Shown: positions 8,700-17,172 of the stretch, piece after piece
Position numbering within the stretch: position 1 is the stretch's first letter
Layout of the letters: the number at the start of each line of letters is the position of its first letter
Assembly: GCF_018324205.1 (NCBI RefSeq)
Contig: NZ_AP023356.1
Span: 1,736,001 to 1,800,000, forward strand
Direction: 5' to 3'
Length of the DNA stretch: 64,000 nucleotides
Source: Actinoplanes ianthinogenes
GTDB taxonomy: Bacteria > Actinomycetota > Actinomycetes > Mycobacteriales > Micromonosporaceae
The notes under the pieces: model-generated
The model's database searches: none
What the model was told of the DNA's origin: nothing
Seen by the model: only the letters and a program-made list of their open reading frames with translations
Made by a program: the position numbers and the translations under genes

Positions 8700-9380
8700 G
8701 TGGCGAGACTTCTGCTGATCGAGGACGACCCGGCGATCCGGAACACCCTGCTGCGCGCGCTGCGCGAGCGGGGACACGCGGTGGCCGCGTCGCCGGCCGC
8801 GATGGAGGGCCTGCAGACCGCCCTCGCCGAGAAGCCCGACCTGATCGTCCTGGACCTGGGCCTGCCCGACCTGGACGGCCGGGAGCTGCTCCGGATGCTG
8901 CGCGCGGTCAGCAAGACCCCGGTGATCATCGCGACCGCCCGGGACGAGGAGGCCGAGATGGTTCGGCTGCTCGACGCGGGCGCCGACGACTACGTGGTGA
9001 AGCCGTTCACCGCCGCCCAGCTGGACGCGCGGATCCGGGCGGTGCTGCGCCGCGGCTCCGCCGGCGAGGAGACGCCGGTGCTCACGGTCGGCGGCCTGCG
9101 GATCGACCCGGCCGGCCGCACGGTCACCGTGGACGGCACGCCGGTCGAGCTCACCCCGCGCGAGTTCGACCTGCTGCACCACCTCGCGGTCCGGGCCGGG
9201 CAGGTGGTCACCAAGCGGGAGCTGCTCAGCGAGGTGTGGCAGGTCCCGTACGGCGGGGCGGACAAGACCGTCGACGTGCACCTGTCCTGGCTGCGGCGCA
9301 AGCTGGGCGAGACCGCGCAGGAGCCGCGCTACCTGCACACCGTCCGCGGGGTCGGGGTCAAGCTGAGCGAGCCGGCGTGA
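8700..9380 (+). CDS. OmpR/PhoB-family response regulator
   Basis: The 226-residue protein has an N-terminal receiver (about 1-115) and a C-terminal winged-helix DNA-binding domain (about 130-225). The acidic pocket is in LIEDDP, the phospho-accepting Asp52 is in VLDLGLPD, and Lys is in VVKPF. The winged helix has the usual 'ELTPREFDLLHHLA' and 'VHLSWLRRKLG' and ends in 'VRGVGVKL'. It starts at GTG 8700, just after a -10-like hexamer, so the mRNA may be leaderless. The next gene, its sensor kinase, overlaps by GTGA. The phased repeats in its promoter suggest autoregulation. Confidence 0.95.
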   Translation: MARLLLIEDDPAIRNTLLRALRERGHAVAASPAAMEGLQTALAEKPDLIVLDLGLPDLDGRELLRMLRAVSKTPVIIATARDEEAEMVRLLDAGADDYVVKPFTAAQLDARIRAVLRRGSAGEETPVLTVGGLRIDPAGRTVTVDGTPVELTPREFDLLHHLAVRAGQVVTKRELLSEVWQVPYGGADKTVDVHLSWLRRKLGETAQEPRYLHTVRGVGVKLSEPA

Positions 9381-10615
9381 GGACCCGGCTGACGCTGCTG
9401 GTCGCGGCGACCATGGTGCTCGTGCTGCTGGCCTTCCTGGTGCCGATCGGGCTGCTGCTGCGCCAGGTCGCGCAGGATCGCGCGCTCGGTCAGGCGGACG
9501 ACGTGGTGCAGACGATCGTTCCGCTGGCCGGGGGCGATCCGGCCACCTTGCAGGTGGTGGTGACGGCTCAGGCCGTACCGGTAACTGTCTTTCTGCCGGA
9601 CGGGACCACCGTGGGCGTGCCGGCGACCGCGACCCCCGCGGTCCTGCTGGCGAAAGCCGGCCACCAGGCGCTGACCGTGGCCACCGGCGCCGGGCGCGAG
9701 CTGGTGGTCCCGGTCGTCGGCGCGAACGGCACCAGCGTGGTCCGCACCGTCGTCACCGACGCCGAACTCTCCCGCGGCGTCACCCGCTCCTGGCTCACCC
9801 TGGGCGGCCTCGGCGCGGCGCTGCTGCTGCTCGGGCTGCTCGTCGCGGACCGCCTGGCGCGCACCATCACCGCCCCGATCACCCAGCTCAGCGAGGTGTC
9901 CCACCGCCTGGCCAACGCCGAGCTGACCGCCCGCGCGGTCCCGGCCGGCCCGCCCGAGCTGCGCGAGGTCGCCGGCGCCCTCAACCATCTCGCGACCCGC
10001 ATCCAGGACCTGCTGGCCGCCGAACGCGAACGCGTCGCCGACCTCTCGCACCGCCTCCGCACGCCGCTCACCGCCCTGCGCCTGGAGGCCGAGTCGCTCC
10101 GCGACCCGGAGGAGGCGTCCCGGGTGGCGTCCGCCGCCGACGGCGTCGCCCGCGCGGTCACCGCGGTGATCCAGCAGGCCCGCCGCGAGGTCACGACCCA
10201 GCCGGCGGGCTGCGACGCGACCGCGGTGGTCAGCGACCGCGTCGCCTTCTGGCGCGTCCTGGCGGAGGACACCGGCCGCCCGGTCACCGAATCACTTCCG
10301 GACAGTCCCCTCCCGGTCGCGGTAGCCGCCGACGACCTGGCCGCCGCCCTGGACGCCCTGCTCGGCAACGTTTTCGCGCACACCCCGGACGAGACACCGT
10401 TCTCGGTCACGCTCACGGCCCGCCCGTCAGGCGGCGCCCTCCTCACGGTCGCCGACGAGGGCCCGGGTTTCCCACCGTCGGCCGCCACCCGGGGCGCCTC
10501 CGGCGGCGATTCCACCGGCCTCGGCCTGGACATCGCCCGCCAGGTGGCAACCACCTTCGAGATCGCCGGTGGCCCGGGTGGCGCCGTCGTCTCGCTGTCC
10601 CTGCCCACCCTTTGA
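9377..10615 (+). CDS. Two-component sensor histidine kinase
   Basis: The 412-residue membrane kinase starts at GTG within the stop of the regulator gene. Two membrane helices (about 5-27 and about 135-158) bracket a periplasmic-side sensor domain of about 105 residues. A HAMP domain follows (about 155-210), then HisKA with the phospho-accepting His225 in LSHRLRTPL, and an ATPase domain ending in 'GLGLDIARQVA'. The asparagine box (ALLGNVFAHTP) has the expected Asn. The sensor domain is not a named family. The pair probably controls its own operon and perhaps the PepSY gene near 33 kb. Confidence 0.94.
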   Translation: MRTRLTLLVAATMVLVLLAFLVPIGLLLRQVAQDRALGQADDVVQTIVPLAGGDPATLQVVVTAQAVPVTVFLPDGTTVGVPATATPAVLLAKAGHQALTVATGAGRELVVPVVGANGTSVVRTVVTDAELSRGVTRSWLTLGGLGAALLLLGLLVADRLARTITAPITQLSEVSHRLANAELTARAVPAGPPELREVAGALNHLATRIQDLLAAERERVADLSHRLRTPLTALRLEAESLRDPEEASRVASAADGVARAVTAVIQQARREVTTQPAGCDATAVVSDRVAFWRVLAEDTGRPVTESLPDSPLPVAVAADDLAAALDALLGNVFAHTPDETPFSVTLTARPSGGALLTVADEGPGFPPSAATRGASGGDSTGLGLDIARQVATTFEIAGGPGGAVVSLSLPTL

Positions 10616-10680
10616 ACCCGATTTCGTACGCCTGGGCAAAGTCCCGTGGCCAACCGCGACGCCGCGACCACTCACGGCCC

Positions 10681-10705
10681 GCCCGGCGACCGCCGGGCTG
10701 AATCC
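10681..10705 (+). repeat. Dispersed palindromic repeat, copy 1
   Basis: A 25-base sequence here recurs exactly, inverted, at 27402-27426. The first 18 bases are a palindrome-like stem (GCCCGGCGACCGCCGGGC) and the last seven are TGAATCC. Both copies lie in non-coding DNA. It can form a small hairpin and looks like a dispersed intergenic element. The rest of 10616-10901 shows no gene. Confidence 0.6.
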
Positions 10706-10901
10706 CGGTGCAAGGAACCCCACCCCGCACGCCGAGCCCCTGGCCTCCCCGCCCACCCCGCCCGCCCCGGTCCTGGCCTCCCCGCCCGCCCCGCACGCCG
10801 CGGCCGTGACCTCCTGCCCGTCCCTCGCATGCCGCGCCCCGCCGGACACGCGTCCTGGATGGACTTCCCCGCATACCTTCGCAGCCGATATATTGCCTCG
10901 C

Positions 10902-11393
10902 GTGGAAACGCCCCTGCGCGAACCGACCTTCCTGATCCTCACCGCCCTGGCCGGCGAGCCCATGCACGGCTACGGCCTGATCGCCGAGGTCGGCCGCCTC
11001 TCCGACGGCCGCATCACGCTGCGCCCCGGCACTCTTTACGGCGCCCTCGACCGCCTCACCGACGCCGGCCTGGTCACCGTCGACCGCGAGGAAACGGTCG
11101 ACGGCCGCCTCCGCCGCTATTACCGCCTCTCCGAGGACGGCACCACCCTGCTCACCGCCGAGACCGACCGCATGCGCCGCAACGTCGAAGCCGCCACCGC
11201 CCGCCTCCGGACCCGGCCCACCCCGAACCCTCGCATGGCCCGCACCGCCTCGCCTCTCACGGCCCGCACCGCAGCGCTTCTCACCGCAGGCACCGCATCG
11301 CTTTCCGCCGCCCGCACCGCAGCGCCTCTCACCGCCCGCGCCGCAGCGCTTTTCGCCGCCCGCACCGCCCGCCTCACCGGAGGAACGGCATGA
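10902..11393 (+). CDS. PadR-family transcriptional regulator with octapeptide-repeat tail
   Basis: The 163-residue protein carries a PadR winged helix at about residues 1-90: 'LTALAGEPMHGYGLI', 'LRPGTLYGALDRL' and a Tyr-rich wing strand 'RRYYRL'. These regulators repress neighbouring transport or stress genes. The normal C-terminal dimerisation helix is replaced or followed by six octapeptide repeats of the type R-T-A-x-x-L-T-A (DNA 11241-11384). The GTG start at 10902 fits the conserved N-terminus. The stop overlaps the ATG of the membrane-protein gene, so the two are coupled. Confidence 0.9.
   Translation: METPLREPTFLILTALAGEPMHGYGLIAEVGRLSDGRITLRPGTLYGALDRLTDAGLVTVDREETVDGRLRRYYRLSEDGTTLLTAETDRMRRNVEAATARLRTRPTPNPRMARTASPLTARTAALLTAGTASLSAARTAAPLTARAAALFAARTARLTGGTA
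11241..11384 (+). repeat. Six imperfect 24-bp tandem repeats in the padR-like gene
   Basis: The period is 24 bases, so copies stay in frame and encode Ala/Thr/Leu-rich octapeptides: RTASPLTA, RTAALLTA, GTASLSAA, RTAAPLTA, RAAALFAA, RTARLTGG. Copies differ at several positions, so the array is not recent, but length variation between strains is plausible. Confidence 0.8.
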
Positions 11394-12388
11394 CCGACCT
11401 GGAGCGCCGCTACTCCCGCCTGGTCCGCTGGTTCTACCCGGCCGCCTACCACCGGGAGCGCGGCACCGAGATCGTCGGCACCTACCTGGAGCTGGCCGGT
11501 CCGGATCAGCGCCGCCCGGCCGTCGCGGACATCGCGGACCTCGCCGCCGGCGGATTCCGCGAGCACGTCCGCGCCGCAGGTGCCACCGCTCTCGTCCCCG
11601 GCCTACGGCTGGCAGGCGCCCTAGCCATGATCACCCTGGCCGCCATCGCCGCCGCCGGCGTGGTCGCCGAGGTCGCCGACCCCCGCGCCGGCTGGCACGC
11701 GCGAGCCATCGGCCCATACAGCATGATCAACATCGCGGTCTGGGTGTCCTGGCTCCTCGCCGTTGCCGTGCACGCGATCACGCCGGGCCGCCGGACCCGT
11801 CTGGCCCTCGCCGCGGCCCTGTCCGTCACCGCAGCCGTCGTCCCGCTCGCCGACTACCGGCCACCGCTCTACATGCTCGTGCCCCAGGCCGTCCTCGGCC
11901 TGGTCGCCCTCGCCGCCGGCCGGCAGCCCCGGCTGATCCGCGCGGCGCCGGCCCTCGCCGCGGCGGCCACCATCACCTACATGGGGAGTCTGCTGTGGCA
12001 CGGCGACCCCTGGGATCCCGTCTGGTTCTACATCTCGGCCGCCGACGAGTTCCTGCCGCTCACAGCGATCACCCTGCTCCTCACCACCCTGCTGCTCGCC
12101 ACCGCCCTGGCCACCCGAGGCGACCTCCGCGGCGGCTGGACCCTGCTGGCCCTGATCACCCCGATCGGCCTGCTGGTCCTGCACCCCTTGACCGCCGTCA
12201 TCACCAGCACGGCCGCGAACGTGCCCAACCCGACGTGGTCCTCGATGGCCGCGGTCGCCATCGCCCTGACCCTGCTCCCCCTGCTGCTCCTCGCCCTGGC
12301 CGCCCCCTTCCGCCGTCGCCCCGCCACCCCACGGCCGACCTGCCCCACGTGCGGCGGCCACCTCCCGGAGGCCGATCACCGGCCCTGA
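11390..12388 (+). CDS. Multi-pass membrane protein with C-terminal CxxC pair, PadR partner
   Basis: The 332-residue protein begins with an amphipathic cytoplasmic segment (about 1-65, including 'LVRWFYPAAYHRERG'). Such prefixes are common in actinobacterial membrane proteins that sit behind PadR genes. Seven or eight hydrophobic helices follow (about 75-305), and the tail ends in CPTCGGH, a possible metal or redox pair. The ATG overlaps the padR stop and GGAGG lies 6 bases upstream. It may be the target that the PadR regulator controls. No transporter signature is visible. Confidence 0.88.
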   Translation: MTDLERRYSRLVRWFYPAAYHRERGTEIVGTYLELAGPDQRRPAVADIADLAAGGFREHVRAAGATALVPGLRLAGALAMITLAAIAAAGVVAEVADPRAGWHARAIGPYSMINIAVWVSWLLAVAVHAITPGRRTRLALAAALSVTAAVVPLADYRPPLYMLVPQAVLGLVALAAGRQPRLIRAAPALAAAATITYMGSLLWHGDPWDPVWFYISAADEFLPLTAITLLLTTLLLATALATRGDLRGGWTLLALITPIGLLVLHPLTAVITSTAANVPNPTWSSMAAVAIALTLLPLLLLALAAPFRRRPATPRPTCPTCGGHLPEADHRP

Positions 12389-12608
12389 CAGTGAGCTGCC
12401 GAAGCGCCCGGACCGCCGATCAGCGCATGGGCCGCGGCTTCTCGGCGTCCGGCGTGCAGTGGAGAGCTGTGTACGCCACCGAGTACACAGGGGCCGTCAC
12501 CTTCGGCGACCGGCGAGCAGACGCCGACAGGCAGGAGTCATCCGCCCGTGCCGACGATGGAACGCTCACTGTGTCATCACACGCGGGTCGCCAGTAACGT
12601 AAAAGGTT

Positions 12609-15600
12609 ATGGCGCGGCCAGAGGCGTCGTCGGGCAGCGGCGCGCAGGGCAGGGAAGGGCGCGGCGTCGAGGTTGTGGCGCTGGTGGCGTCGGCGGGTGG
12701 CCTGGAGGCGCTGTCGGGCGTGCTTCGTGTCCTGCCGGGGGACTTTCCGGCCGCGGTCGTCGTGGCGCAGCACCTCGGTGGGCTGGGCAGTGTGCTCGTC
12801 GACATCCTCACGCGGCGGATCACGCTTCCGGTGGGGTGGGCGCGCGAGGGCGGCCGGATCGAGCCGGGGACGGTGACGGTGTGCCCGCCGCGGTCGGTGC
12901 TCGAGGTGCTGCCCGACGGCACGTGCGCGTTGCGCCCGGCCGAGAACGTGCAGACGGATCGACCGCTGGATGCGCTGCTGACGTCGATCGGAGACAGTTT
13001 CGCCGGGGCGTCGCTGGCGGTGGTGCTGACCGGGATGGGCAGCGACGGCGCGTCGGGGGCCGCCGCTGTACATGCCGCGGGCGGCCGGGTGATCGCCCAG
13101 AGCGAGGAGACGGCCGAGCGGCCGGCGATGCCGGCCGCGGCGGTGGCGGCGGGCGCCGTGGACCTGGTGCTGCCGCTGTACGACATCGGGCCGGCGCTGG
13201 TGGACGCCGCGCTGGGCCGGCGGCTGCCGTTGGCGTCGGACGAGGCGCAGGCCATCCGGGCCACTTTCGGTGACAAGGGTGTGATGGCCGGGCAAGCGGC
13301 CCAGTTGGACTGGAGCCGGACGCCGCTGGGTTTGGTGTCGAGTTGGTCGCCGACGCTGCGGTCGGTCGTGCGGCTGATGATGGGGAGCCCGGAGCCCACG
13401 TTCGTGTTCTGGGGCGACGACATGCTGTGGCTCAGCAACGACGCCAGCCTCCAGGTCATGCCGGGGCGCGAGGGCAGCTTGCTCGGCCGGCCGTACGCGG
13501 AGGTGGTGCCCGAGGTCTCGGCTGAGACACGCCCGGAGTACCAGCGCGTGCTGGACGGCGAAGCGCAGCAGAATCCCTGGGTTTCCCACCTGTACATGCG
13601 TGACGGGCGGATGCAGAGGGTCTGGGTGTACGGCACGAACATGCCGATCTGGGAGCCCGACGGCACCGTGGGAGGCATCCATCGAGTCATCCACGAGCGC
13701 ACCGACGAGGTGCTGGCGGCGCGGCGGCTCAGCACGCTCGACGCCTTGGCGCAGGCACCGCGCGCCGGTAGCCGCCGGGAGGCGCTCTCCGAGGCGGTCG
13801 AGGTGCTGGGCGACGCGGCTGACGTGGTGTTCGCCGTCGCGTACCTGCTCGACCCGTCGGCGACGCGGGCCGGTCTGGTGGCGGCGACCGGCGTGGTGGC
13901 CGGCGGCGCGCTGGCGCCGCGGGAGCTGCGGCTGGTGCCGGGCGCCGCGTGGCCGTTGCACGAGGCGAGCGAACCGGTGGTCGTCGATGACCTGCCGTCG
14001 CGTTTCCCCGGCCACCGGGTCGGGACCGATCAGGTGACCCCCGGGGCGGCGGTCGTCCACCCGCTGCGCGACGACGCGGAGGAGCAGGTGGTCGGGATGC
14101 TGATCCTCGGCGTTGATCCGTACCTGAACTTCGATGCCAGGTACCGGGAGTTTCTGATGCTGGTCGGGAACTCGGTCGAGGGGCGGATGGCGGACGCGCA
14201 GGCGCGGCATCGTGAGCGCCGGAGGCTGGAGCGGCTGGCGGAGCTCGACCGGGCCAAGACGGAGTTCTTCTCCAACGTCTCGCACGAGTTCCGGACACCG
14301 CTGACGCTGATGCTCGGCCCGCTGGACGAGTTGGGGAGCGCCGGCGGCGGGCTGTCGCCCCAGCAGCGGGCCGACGTTGACCTGGTGCGCCGCAACGCGC
14401 GGCGCCTGCTGCGCCTGGTCGCGACCATGCTCGACTTCTCGCAGATCGAAGCCGGGCGTCTGCGGGCGACGTTCGCGCCGGTTGATCTCGCGGAGCGCAC
14501 GCGGGAGGTCGTGGCGCAGTTCGACAGTGCGGTGAAGCGGGCGGGGCTCGCGCTGCGCGTCGACCTCAGCGCGCTTCCGGCGCCGGTCTGGGTGGACGTC
14601 GAAATGTGGGAGAAGATTGTCTCGAACCTGCTGTCGAACGCGCTGAAGTTCACGTTCTTCGGCGAGATCGAGGTGTCGTTGCGCGCCCGGCCCCACCACG
14701 CCGAGCTCGTCGTGCGGGACACCGGCGTCGGCATTCCGGAGGAGGAGCTGCCGCACGTCTTCAAGCGCTTCCACCGCGTACGCGACAGCCGGGCCCGGAC
14801 CCATGAGGGTGCGGGGATCGGGCTCGCCCTCGTCGACGAGCTCGTGCGCCGCCACCACGGCCGCGTCCGCGTCACCAGCACGGTGGGCGAGGGAACCGCG
14901 TTCACCGTTTGGATTCCAACCGGACGCCGTCCCGAACTGTCGGAGGCGCCGCCCGAGGTGCCGGCCTCGACCGAGGTGGCGGCGGCCATGGCCGAGGAGG
15001 CGACGCGCTGGGGTGAGGCACCGGAGACGGAGCTGTTCGCCGACGACGGTGGCGCCCGGCATCCGCTCGGCGGGTATGCGCCGGCGGCCCGTGTCCTGGT
15101 GGCCGACGACAGCAGTGACATGCGCGACTACCTGGCCCGCCTGCTCGCCCCACACTGGCAGCTCGAGATGGCCTCGGACGGAGCGCAGGCCCTCGCGCTC
15201 GCCCGCGCCGACCCGCCGGATCTCGTGCTCGCCGACGTCATGATGCCCGGCCTGGACGGTTTCGCGCTGCTGCGCGCGTTGCGCGAGGACGCGGAGCTGC
15301 GCGCGGTCCCGGTCGTGCTGGTCACCGCGCGCGCCGGCGAGGAGTCCGCGATCGAGGGCCTGCTGGCCGGCGCGGACGACTACATCGTCAAGCCGTTCTC
15401 CGCCCGCGAGCTGGTCGCCCGCGTCGCCGGACAGCTCGATCTCGCCCGTGTGCGGCGGCGCGCGGCTGAGCTGAACGTCTTCCGGATCGGCCTGTCCGAC
15501 GCGCTGCGGGCGCTCGGCGATCCGCTGGAGATCCAGCAGACGGCCTGCCGGATGCTCGTCGAGCAGCTCGGCGCCGACCGGGCCCGCTTCGTGGAGGTCG

Positions 15601-16337
15601 ACCAGGCCGCCGGCGAGCTGATCACCATGGGCGGCTACGCGGTCGACGGGATGCCCGGCGGATTCGGCCGTTACCCGCTGGAGGACTACCGGCCGCTGGC
15701 TCAGGCGGTCCTCGCCGGCCGGCGGCTGGTGATCGAGGATACCCAGACCGACCCGTACGTCGCCGGCATCAGCCCGGCCCTGGCAGAAGCCCAGATCGGC
15801 GCGCAGCTCGTCCTGCCACTCGTGCGCGGGCAGGGATCGACCGTCGCCCTCGCGGTCCACCAGCGCACGGCCCGTTCCTGGACGCCCGAGGAGGTCGCGA
15901 TCGCCGAAGAGGCCGCCGGACGCGCCTGGGCCGAGGTCGAGCGCGCCCGCGCCGAGACCGCCCTGCGCGACAGCGAGGAACGCATGCGTTTGGCCATCCG
16001 CGCCACCGGCATGGTCACCTGGGAATGGATCCCGGCCGAAGACCGCATCATCACCAGCGACAGTTTCGCCGACGTCTACGGCCTGCCCGCCCTCGCCGGC
16101 GCCGAGCAGGGCTTCGCCCTCGTGCTACCCGAGGACGCCACCCGGCACCTCGACAAGGTCCGCGCCATCGCCACCGAGGGCGGCGCCTACCGATCCCGAT
16201 TCCGGATCCGACGCCCCGACAACAACCAGATCGTCTGGCTCGAAGAGCGCGCCGAGGCCAAGACCGGCCCGGACGGAACCGTCGAAAGGGTCATCGGGGT
16301 CACCCTCGACATCACCGCGCCCCAGCACCCCGAGTAG
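12609..16337 (+). CDS. CheB-PAS-GAF-histidine kinase-receiver-GAF-PAS hybrid signalling protein
   Basis: The 1242-residue single protein has, in order: a CheB methylesterase-like domain (about 20-200) with the triad Ser28, His55 and Asp146; a PAS (about 235-365); a GAF (about 385-525); HisKA with His559 in NVSHEFRTPL; an ATPase domain (about 665-775); a receiver (about 835-950) with Asp876; a second GAF (about 960-1105); and a PAS/PAC (about 1120-1240), which ends the protein. No CheR domain is present and no chemotaxis genes are nearby, so the CheB part may act on another ester or serve as a sensor. There is no membrane segment. AAAAGG precedes the ATG. Confidence 0.93.
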   Translation: MARPEASSGSGAQGREGRGVEVVALVASAGGLEALSGVLRVLPGDFPAAVVVAQHLGGLGSVLVDILTRRITLPVGWAREGGRIEPGTVTVCPPRSVLEVLPDGTCALRPAENVQTDRPLDALLTSIGDSFAGASLAVVLTGMGSDGASGAAAVHAAGGRVIAQSEETAERPAMPAAAVAAGAVDLVLPLYDIGPALVDAALGRRLPLASDEAQAIRATFGDKGVMAGQAAQLDWSRTPLGLVSSWSPTLRSVVRLMMGSPEPTFVFWGDDMLWLSNDASLQVMPGREGSLLGRPYAEVVPEVSAETRPEYQRVLDGEAQQNPWVSHLYMRDGRMQRVWVYGTNMPIWEPDGTVGGIHRVIHERTDEVLAARRLSTLDALAQAPRAGSRREALSEAVEVLGDAADVVFAVAYLLDPSATRAGLVAATGVVAGGALAPRELRLVPGAAWPLHEASEPVVVDDLPSRFPGHRVGTDQVTPGAAVVHPLRDDAEEQVVGMLILGVDPYLNFDARYREFLMLVGNSVEGRMADAQARHRERRRLERLAELDRAKTEFFSNVSHEFRTPLTLMLGPLDELGSAGGGLSPQQRADVDLVRRNARRLLRLVATMLDFSQIEAGRLRATFAPVDLAERTREVVAQFDSAVKRAGLALRVDLSALPAPVWVDVEMWEKIVSNLLSNALKFTFFGEIEVSLRARPHHAELVVRDTGVGIPEEELPHVFKRFHRVRDSRARTHEGAGIGLALVDELVRRHHGRVRVTSTVGEGTAFTVWIPTGRRPELSEAPPEVPASTEVAAAMAEEATRWGEAPETELFADDGGARHPLGGYAPAARVLVADDSSDMRDYLARLLAPHWQLEMASDGAQALALARADPPDLVLADVMMPGLDGFALLRALREDAELRAVPVVLVTARAGEESAIEGLLAGADDYIVKPFSARELVARVAGQLDLARVRRRAAELNVFRIGLSDALRALGDPLEIQQTACRMLVEQLGADRARFVEVDQAAGELITMGGYAVDGMPGGFGRYPLEDYRPLAQAVLAGRRLVIEDTQTDPYVAGISPALAEAQIGAQLVLPLVRGQGSTVALAVHQRTARSWTPEEVAIAEEAAGRAWAEVERARAETALRDSEERMRLAIRATGMVTWEWIPAEDRIITSDSFADVYGLPALAGAEQGFALVLPEDATRHLDKVRAIATEGGAYRSRFRIRRPDNNQIVWLEERAEAKTGPDGTVERVIGVTLDITAPQHPE

Positions 16338-16446
16338 GAAATGCACGTCGGCACCGAGTCCGGCACGCCGCCGGCACCATGCTGATCGCCCCGGCGCTCC
16401 GCACGGATGCGCTCCGCCTCGTCGGCTACGTCATGTGGCCGGCCTC

Positions 16447-16486
16447 GGCGGTCCGGGTCACGCTCGCGGCGCGGCGCCGGACCGCC
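16447..16486. terminator. Possible bidirectional terminator between convergent genes
   Basis: GGCGGTCCGG at 16447 pairs perfectly with CCGGACCGCC at 16477 across a 20-base loop that is itself GC-rich. It lies between the convergent hybrid-kinase and NarL-regulator genes. There is no U-tract. Confidence 0.35.
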
Positions 16487-16512
16487 AGGGTCGGGGGCGG
16501 AATGAGCGCTCG

Positions 16513-17172
16513 TCAGGCATCGGCATTGGTCGCGTTCAGGTAGGTGAGGACGGCTCGGACTCGGCGGTTGGTGTCGTCGTCCGGGTGGAGGTTGAGTTTG
16601 GCGAAGATGGTCGTGGTGTATTTGCTGATGGCGCCCTCGCTCAGGAACAGCCGGGCGGCGATCGCCGTGTTGGAGATGCCCTCGGCCATCAGGGCGAGGA
16701 CTGATCGTTCGCGGTCGGTCAGGGTGGCCAGGGGGTCGGCTCGGCGGGGGCGGCCCAGCAGCTTGGCGACCACGGCCGGGTCCAGGGCGGTGCCGCCGGC
16801 GGCGACCCGGGTGAGGGCGTCCATGAACTGGTCGGCGTCGAGGACGCGGTCCTTGAGCTGATATCCGACGCCGCCGCGGGCGTCGGCCAGCAACTCGCCG
16901 GCGTAGAGCTGCTCGACGTGCTGGGAGAGGATCAGCACGGGCAGACCGGGGATCTCCCGACGGGCCGCGAGCGCCGCCTGCAAGCCCTCGTCGGAGAAGG
17001 TCGGGGGCAGGCGGACGTCCACGACGGCGACGTCGGGACGCTCCTTGAGCAGCGCGTCCAGGGTGGCCGGGCCGCTGTCGACGGCGGCCACCACCTCGTG
17101 CCCGTAGGACTGGACCAGGCGCACCAGGCCGTCCCGCAACAGAAACAGGTCTTCAGCGATCACAACACGCAT
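16513..17172 (-). CDS. NarL/FixJ-family response regulator
   Basis: The 219-residue protein has a receiver (about 1-120; acidic pair in IAEDLF, phospho-accepting Asp in VVDVRLPP, Lys in QLKDR) and a LuxR-type helix-turn-helix (about 150-205; 'LTDRERSVLALMAEG', 'EGAISKYTTTIFAKL'). The ATG overlaps the end of the kinase gene by 13 bases, so both come from one transcript. This is the cytoplasmic output partner of the NarL-type kinase; its DNA target is not evident. Confidence 0.95.
   Translation of the reverse strand: MRVVIAEDLFLLRDGLVRLVQSYGHEVVAAVDSGPATLDALLKERPDVAVVDVRLPPTFSDEGLQAALAARREIPGLPVLILSQHVEQLYAGELLADARGGVGYQLKDRVLDADQFMDALTRVAAGGTALDPAVVAKLLGRPRRADPLATLTDRERSVLALMAEGISNTAIAARLFLSEGAISKYTTTIFAKLNLHPDDDTNRRVRAVLTYLNATNADA

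Noticed and set aside
12420..15860. Very long open frame (over 1100 codons) on the strand opposite the hybrid kinase
   Set aside because: It is rich in His, Arg, Gln and Pro with no domain, and mirrors the codon structure of the real plus-strand gene; a GC-bias shadow.
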